Assembly (NCBI GenBank): GCA_003667245.1 | Contig: RCNN01000378.1 | Coordinates: 1-37,072 of the forward strand | Source: Heterostelium multicystogenum | Taxonomy: Eukaryota > Evosea > Eumycetozoa > Acytosteliales > Acytosteliaceae | Direction of reading: 5' to 3' | DNA: 37,072 nucleotides | Shown here: positions 31,136 through 37,072 of the stretch, one piece after another | Numbering within the stretch: the first letter of the stretch is position 1 | Layout: the number at the start of each line of letters is the position of its first letter | Made by a program: the position numbers and the translations under genes | The notes under the pieces: generated by a model | Database searches by the model: none | What the model was told of the DNA's origin: nothing | The model's input: the letters and a program-made list of their open reading frames with translations, nothing else

Positions 31136-33519
31136 ATGTCATCTATGTCGGGTGCACAATTCTTCAACTATGTAGACGATGACGATGAAAATGAAGGAGG
31201 ATGGGATAATTTGTTTGCTGCAAAAGATAATGAGGATGAAGAGCAACAGCAATCTAATGCTTATCAATACCAAGCAATGAGAGATTGTATAATATTTCTG
31301 ATTGATACTTCAAAAGCAATGTTCGAGGAGGATCCTGTCACCAAAGAAAAGCCATTTAACAATGCAATCAAATGCTTGATTCAAACGATCACTGATAAGA
31401 TTAATAACTAGCGACAGTGATCTAATTGGATTATGTTTATATAACACTGTATGTAGAGTTGATCTCTTATGTCAGCCAATATTTACTGACTTTGTACGAC
31501 ATTTTAGGACAAGAACAAGAATCTGAATGATTTCGAAAATATATATGTATTGTTTGATTTGGATATTCCAGACCCTAAAACTATCCTCCTTGCTTGAGGA
31601 TATTTTGGAAGCCGACTATAGTTCGTTTGGAGGATCTGCAGATAGTAAGGATATGGTGTTTTGCGATGCTTTATGGACTTGTTCAACTATGTTCTCAAAT
31701 TGGTAAATATTATATAAAGTTCCCAATCAAATTCTGATATTTTCTAATTGAATCCTATTTACAGTAATATAAAAACTATCACACAAACGTATTTTCTTGT
31801 TTACCAATGAAGACCAGCCAACTCAGGACAATGATGATCAGAAGGTCATTGCAATACAGAGAGCAAAGGATTTATCTGATTTAGGCATAGAAATAGAGCT
31901 CTTTTCAATGAACAATGCTTCTGGCTTGATCATCCATTTCGACTTTTCATTGTTCTACCAAGAGATTATCATTTTACAAGACGACCAGATCATTGACCAA
32001 GATTTTAGCTCAGCACAAAGATTCTCTCAGCTCTTCTCTAAATTGAAGAGAAAACAGTTTTAAAAAAGAGATCTTTGGGACAACTCCCTCTCTATATAGG
32101 AAAAGACATTGTTATTGGAACCCAACTTTATAGTTTAATCTCAGCAGCCACCAGATCATCACCAACCATGCTCGATCCAGCAACCAATTTGCCTATTAAA
32201 ACACTTACCAAAATATTTGTATGTCGAGTGGAACCACTCTTTTGCCCTCACAAATAGCCTACTGCATGTACTATGGTGGTGAGCCAGTCGTATTTGAAAA
32301 AAGAGAAATCGATTCGATCCGATCCTTAGATCGAGTAGGACTGACTTTACTTGGATTCAAGCCAAGCAAAGCAGCACTAAAGAGGCCACCATTTGGTAAA
32401 GCACTCCAACTTTCTCTTTCCCGATGAAAAATCGATCACTGGATCAACACGAGCCATCAATGCATTGTTGGATGCAATGCTGTCCAGCGATAAAGTTGCC
32501 ATTGCTAAATTCCTTCCTCGTACCAACACAACACCAAGAATGGTAGCTTTAGTTCCGCAAGAAGAAGACGAAGACCTTCACATGCCACGTGATTCCACAT
32601 AGTTTTACTTGCCATATGCAGATGATATTCGTGCAATTCAAAGTAGAACAAGCCGAGACCAGTGCAACCACAAAGCAAAATTGATGCCGCCAAACAGGTA
32701 ATCAAAGCTTACCACATTGAATATAATCCAGCAAACTTTTTAAACCCTGCTCTTCAAAAAACACTACGCCAATCTTCAAGCACTTGCTCTTGAGCGTGAT
32801 ACTGTCGCTCCGACCATTGATAACACAAAACCAAACAAAGATATGTACGAACAAAATGCTGACATCGTAAAGGAATGGGAAGAGTCAGTCTATTCTGAAG
32901 AATATGTCGACCAACTTAATTTATCAAAGAAAAGAGATCGTGAAAATAAGAATGCTCTAGCCAAACTAGATTGGGAAAAGCTAGCAGACGATGGTGGAAT
33001 AGTTTAAACTTACCGTTGCCGATTTGAGTGAGTTTCTCAAGAATCAAGGTTTAAAGACACCAAGCAAAGCTAAGAAAGCGGATCTTGTAGAAGTGGGCAA
33101 CTGCACACATCAAAGAAGGAAAATTGGATCAAAAGAAATTGGATCTTTTGAAATCAGACGATTTTGACACAATCAATGTTAAAGACGATGATGAAGATGA
33201 AAAGAATAGACCAAAGAAAAAAACAAAGACATCTACTACCTCAACCACCAAAGCAGCTAAAACTTCCTCGAAACCTACAAAGACATCGAAATCAGCTAAA
33301 AAATCAGAGGAATTTGTTGTTGTTGATGACGATGATATCATGATGACAAACACAAACAGTGATGACGATGATACCCCTGCATTCCCCATAAAGCCAATTA
33401 CAAGATCACAAAGTGATCCACTTGGTTTAGGAAATGTAAAACCAATTTGTAAATATGATGGTAAATGTTACCGTAAAAACAAAGATCACTTGGAACAATT
33501 CAGACACACCAAACAATGA
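31136..33519 (+). CDS. ku70: Ku70 (XRCC6) with SAP domain and C-terminal PBZ zinc finger
   Basis: Ku70 binds DNA ends with Ku80 in non-homologous end joining. An acidic start precedes the vWA domain: RDCIIFLIDTSKAMFEED, NDFENIYVLFDLD and DALWTCSTMFS. After the introns at 31449-31507 and 31703-31764 come FLFTNEDQPTQDN and FDFSLFYQEIIILQ. The Ku core has LYIGKDIVIGTQLYSL, GTTLLPSQIAYCMYYGGE, VGLTLLGFKPSKAA, PRMVALVPQEEDED and LPYADDIRA, then NPANFLNPALQ and YANLQALALERD. SAP is FTVADLSEFLKNQGLKTPSK. A Lys/Ser/Asp-rich linker leads to ICKYDGKCYRKNKDHLEQF with RH, a CxxxxxCYRKNxxHxxxxxH poly(ADP-ribose)-binding PBZ finger. At least ten frame breaks (for example 31400, 31590, 31785, 32055, 32215, 32393, 32600 and 33100) include both insertions and losses. 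They are probably sequence errors, although a pseudogene is not excluded. Confidence 0.88.
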
Positions 33520-33534
33520 TCAATAAACTATTAT

Positions 33535-34247
33535 TTATGTACTGATTGTGAATACCGATATAGGTTTGTTGATTTTTAAATATCTTTGATTTAAATTATT
33601 ATTATTTATATATTTTAAAGTTTTAGAAAGATTTCCAGTTAACAATTCCTCTGAACGCTTCTTTGCTTTAACCTTCTTTTTCATGACCATCTTTGAGGCT
33701 GGATCCTTTGATGGTGGAGTTAAAGTCCAGAATGGAATCCAATCTGGTGCATCATCATGTGTATCAACCAACATCGCAATCTTTCTTAGATCTTCTGGTA
33801 GTTCAGCGATAGCTTCCCATTGATAATGCATCTAAAGAAGAAGTTGCTGTTAAAAACACAACACCTATATAGGATTCAACACTCGAACTTACAGCAAACT
33901 TTTCTTCGTCATCACGTCTCTTTTTCGATCTCCTTTCTATATTTGTCGTATTGATGTATGAATAAACGTAGCTCCTTCTCTTCCTCTGTTTGTTCAGGTT
34001 GATTTTCCTTTTCTGGTCTTTTGAATGTAGTGGTGAATCTCTGCTTAATTTTATCCATGCTAGTCTTTGAAATCTTTGACTCCACAACTTTACCGTCATC
34101 ATCATCAAAGTCGTCTCTTTGCATATGCTCTGGCAATTTGCTCTTGTTGATCTTTCCACGACCCAATATATATAATGAATTTGGCATGACAACATTTGAA
34201 TGTTGCAACATTCCAGCGAATGATCTTCTCATGTACAACGATGTCAT
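33535..34247 (-). CDS. Conserved-looking protein of unknown family, possibly mitochondrial
   Basis: The start at 34247 gives MTSLYMRRSFAGMLQHSNVV, basic and free of acidic residues, like a mitochondrial presequence. An acidic patch (RDDFDDDDGK) and a highly charged helical stretch (FIHQYDKYRKEIEK) follow. One base is out of frame near 33935, after which KRRDDEEKFA continues to a donor at about 33893. After the intron (to about 33833) the second exon reads MHYQWEAIAELPEDLRKIAM, LVDTHDDAPDWIPFWTLTPP and a basic run KKKVKAKKRSEELL. The Trp/Pro-rich second exon looks conserved and recalls small mitochondrial ribosomal or inner-membrane proteins, but I cannot name the family. It is convergent with Ku70, 15 bp apart. 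Confidence 0.6.
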
Positions 34248-34617
34248 TGTTCTAAATCTATCTATAGCTATCTATTGAGTGATCAACCAACGACAACACT
34301 GTGATTTATAGAGATATCTACAATTTATTAAAATACAATGATTAATTATTACAGGTCTCCCATGAAAAACGAATCAAGCACATTTTCAAAAAATGACAAA
34401 AAAAAAACATCAAAATTTTTATTTAAATTTGTTTTTTTTTCATCATTTTTTTTTACTATGTTCGACACCTCCATAGCAATATCTTTCTGATTGTTTATAA
34501 ATTAGATTACACTCTATAAAAGGTATTGTTATATCTCTAATCATATTATTATATTATAAGTGTTGGTCTCTGCTTGACTTTTGATATTAATAGTTGATAT
34601 ACATCGATAGATTAGAA
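34248..34617. promoter_or_regulatory. Divergent upstream region before NDUFA2
   Basis: About 370 bp lie between two outward-facing starts, with A and T runs around 34395-34455. I see no gene or RNA motif. Confidence 0.5.
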
Positions 34618-35147
34618 ATGTCCTGGAGAGCTCTTTTATCTCATAATCTCCAAGAGATTTAGAATTCACTTCTGTCATTCTACACCAAGCAGTGAAGGTT
34701 TAAGGTAATTTAAAATATATATAGTTTTGCTTGATTAACAACAATATACTAATAGTATCATTGTTTATAGAAACTTCATTACTAAAAACTATACAGATTT
34801 GAAAAAGTTGAACCCAAAGTTACCATTGATGGTTCGTGAGGGTCACGGAATTGAACCTGTAATTTATGCCAGATACGGTAAATATATGACAACATTTAAC
34901 TAAATAGTGAAGCGATGTTTTTGATCAATCAAAGCATATTAACAGAACGCTTAACAAATCATAGATTGGGGACAAGAGGAAAAAAAAGGTTGTAACAAAT
35001 TTATCAGAACAGGAAGTCGAAGAGAAATTGAAAGAATTGTGTTTGATTGGAAACAAACTCGATCGTTCACCAGAGAGCGAATTTGACGAAGCTGATATTA
35101 TTACATCATATAACAGACCAGCTTCTACCTATAGAACAGTTTTTTAA
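34618..35147 (+). CDS. NDUFA2: NADH:ubiquinone oxidoreductase subunit NDUFA2 (B8)
   Basis: This is a small thioredoxin-fold accessory subunit of mitochondrial complex I, on the matrix arm. MSWRALLSHNLQEIRIHFCH (after skipping one T near 34663) is followed by SSEGLRNFITKNYTDLKK, LPLMVREGHGIEPVIYARY and GQEEKKVVTNLSEQEVEEK. These match the human order REIRIHLCQ, GVRDFIEKRYVELKK, LPILIRE, ARYAFGQE and NLSADQV-like. The two introns are at about 34705-34768 and 34878-34963. The C-terminus is some 30 residues longer than in animals (DRSPESEFDEADIITSYNRP). The second Cys of the animal SPGSQG region is not present, which leaves one conserved Cys (HFCHS). Confidence 0.9.
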
Positions 35148-35291
35148 ATAGTAGCAATAGTAATACATATACAGTATAAATAAATTATCATTCACCAACA
35201 ACAAACCACATAGCCTCTGTCATCATAATTAATCAATAGTTGTAAAACAATCAATATGGTCCATACTGCTATAATACAAACGATTCATACT

Positions 35292-36505
35292 TTATTGATT
35301 ATGTGTTACACTCTCACCATTGTGAACTCTTCTCATTGTTTCAGCCAATACAGATGCTACAAACATGTAAAATTAGCCCAAGGCCGAATATCTTTACAAA
35401 TAAACACAAAAATACTTACCATAGTTACTATCTTTAATTTTGGACATTTAGCGAGATTATGTGAATTGGGGATAGAATCAGTGATGACCAACTGTGATAT
35501 AGCACATTCATTAATGACATCAATTGCATTGTTCGAGAAAACACCATGTGTAACACATGCAAATATCTTTGTTGCACCTCTTCTCATCAGTGTCACAGAT
35601 GCCGAATTAAGTGTTGCTGAAAACAAAGTAAGTTAATGAATAGTCATGACACTTAGAAGGTCTATCATCGTAACATACCACAGGTATCTGCTATATCATC
35701 TATTATAATTGCTACTTTATCTTTAACATCACCAACCAAAACAGTCTCAGAGTCTGATGATGCAATGTTTGCTTTGTGAATGATAGCCATCTCTGCTTTC
35801 ATCTCATCAGCTATCTTTTTTTGCTCTCTTTACACCACCAACACCGGGTGCAAACAATGATATAGTTTGAATGCTCCGGTATGATCCTCTTCTTGATGTA
35901 TTTGGTGAATAAATGATCAGAATATACATTTTCAACAGGTATATTTAAAGAATCCTTGAATTTGGCTCGAACTTTTGTGAACTACTTGTCAGTAGGTAAT
36001 TCCAAATAAACGTTGGATGATTACTTACTGGAGATCAATTGTGATGACTCTATCGATACCAGATACTTCCATCATGTTAGCTACTAGTTTACAGGTGATG
36101 GGCGCTCTTGATTTATCTTTTTTAGATTGTCTAGCATAACCAAAGAATGGTACTACTGCTGGTGATTCTGTGTTGCAGATGCTCTCTTGCTCCATCCACC
36201 ATAACCAATAACTCCATCAAATAGTCATTTACACAAGGATTACAGGTGGCTTCCACATTGCAATTTAACAATTAATAAAAGGTCTATAGTAATATAATAA
36301 TGGTAGAGCTCTGATAGATACCTGTATAATATATAGATCAACATCTCTTACAGACTCATTTATTAAAACCTGTGTCTCTGAGTTGGCAAACTTTGAAAAC
36401 AAAAACATTTCCAACAATTGATGTTCAGCTCTTTTGCAATATCTTTTGCAAGTTGCAGGATGAGCATTGCCTGATAATATAACTAATTTAATTATGATTA
36501 GACAT
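35292..36505 (-). CDS. PRPS: Ribose-phosphate pyrophosphokinase (PRPP synthetase)
   Basis: The enzyme makes PRPP from ribose-5-phosphate and ATP for purine, pyrimidine and NAD synthesis in the cytosol. The start at 36505 (MSNHN) and a one-base break near 36493 lead to [31 protein letters not shown] and LYIIQ. Then come [20 protein letters not shown] (the ATP-binding RQDKK-type loop, with Ser for Asp), [45 protein letters not shown] with ADTC (ribose-phosphate loop), [14 protein letters not shown] and, after a last intron, [16 protein letters not shown]. The family SPDAGG motif reads APGVGG here. Introns interrupt it at several places, with small frame breaks. The C-terminus (THNQ) is shorter than the human SYLFSHVPL end. 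Confidence 0.88.
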
Positions 36506-36726
36506 TGATTCTATGTTTTCTTTAAAAACAAAAAAATACAGATATAATATTAAGTTTTATTAATAATAATAGGATTAATTTCATTTTGTTTGAATTTCAC
36601 ACATCTTTATATAATAATCAAAAAAAATCTATTTATTTTTCGACTAATTGCAGCAAGGAATAACAATAACAAATGCACCCAAACTTGAATATCATTTAAT
36701 TACAACTTAATAATATAATATTGATA
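36506..36726. promoter_or_regulatory. Divergent upstream region of PRPS and the terminal ORF
   Basis: A short AT-rich gap lies between opposing starts. There is no other feature. Confidence 0.45.
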
Positions 36727-37072
36727 ATGGATAATCAATTAATTGTAAATGACAACAACAAATACTATCAAACCTATATTGTTAATGGTGGTGAATCTAA
36801 ATACATTATATGCCAGCTAGATATATTATATAATAAAGAATGTGTAGATTAGTTAGTGGTTCTCCAAAATGCAGTGATCCTCTATTTAAATTGTTTGTTA
36901 CCAACGAAAACCTACGAGAGAAGCTCACCAAGATACTTGTTTGTTGCACTGGACCAACCGTATCACATTGAAATCTTTGAGGAGTTTAAAGATATCCTGA
37001 GGCAACAGCAAAAAGCGTCTCAACAATTTATCAACGGACAACTCACTAATCTCAAATACAAACTGTCATGTC
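36727..37072 (+). CDS. Unrecognised gene, 5' part, cut by the window end
   Basis: The start gives MDNQLIVNDNNKYYQTYIVN. The frame closes at 36852, but another continues as RLVSGSPKCSDPLFKLFVTN and ENLREKLTKI. A third then carries YHIEIFEEFKDILRQQQKAS to the window end. With two one-base corrections these read as one helical protein. The ...FKLFVTNENLREKL... segment followed by a Gln-rich helix is not a family I can name. It is incomplete at its 3' end. Confidence 0.45.

Noticed and set aside
10303..36505. Programmed +1 frameshifting as a genome-wide mechanism
   Set aside because: Break sites share no slippery motif, some breaks are losses rather than gains, and several genes are unbroken; sequencing indels explain this more simply.

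Overview
The window is the left end of a chromosome from an AT-rich, intron-containing eukaryote, most likely a dictyostelid social amoeba. The supporting signs are short AT-rich GT-AG introns, Asn-rich tracts, a hybrid sensor histidine kinase, a Ku70 carrying a PBZ zinc finger, and a 5S gene downstream of the LSU rRNA gene as in dictyostelid rDNA. The telomere is a CCCTTA/TAAGGG array, unlike the AG-rich ends of Dictyostelium discoideum, so a species of another dictyostelid group (for example Cavenderia or Heterostelium type) is more likely. This assignment is inferred from the sequence alone.

Region 1 (1-1430) is the telomere plus an rDNA terminus. It holds telomeric repeats, a complete 5S rRNA gene (minus strand), five 44-bp tandem repeats, and the 3' part of the LSU rRNA gene (minus strand), which breaks off abruptly inside the gene. 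The chromosome therefore seems to be capped by the end of an rDNA molecule.

Region 2 (1430-10200) is gene-poor subtelomere. A 1.9-kb DNA transposon with 27-bp terminal inverted repeats interrupts one copy of a dispersed repeat that occurs three times. The rest holds decayed or unrecognised genes: a broken papain-type protease, an unknown gene with two nearly duplicated introns, and other small ORFs.

Region 3 (10300-37072) is a dense block of conserved genes. In order: exosome subunit RRP42 (-); a very large pseudokinase/ATPase/GAF/histidine-kinase/receiver protein (-); MCTS1 (-); a secreted CAP-papain fusion protease (-); a membrane protein carrying a free-standing I29 (cathepsin-propeptide-like) domain (+); splicing factor RED/IK (-); tRNA m1A58 methyltransferase subunit TRM6 (+); TMEM208/SND2 (-); a LAMMER/CLK kinase (+); Ku70 with SAP and PBZ (+); a putative mitochondrial protein (-); complex I subunit NDUFA2 (+); PRPP synthetase (-); and the start of an unrecognised gene (+).

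The most interesting unit is the divergent pair at 21012-23976. A papain-family protease has a CAP domain where the usual I29 inhibitory prodomain would be. Its neighbour, 743 bp away and transcribed outward, is an I29-like domain on a membrane anchor with no protease attached. Many conserved genes here are broken by single-base frame shifts, mostly +1. The likeliest cause is indel error in the assembly, so gene spans below are given across such breaks.
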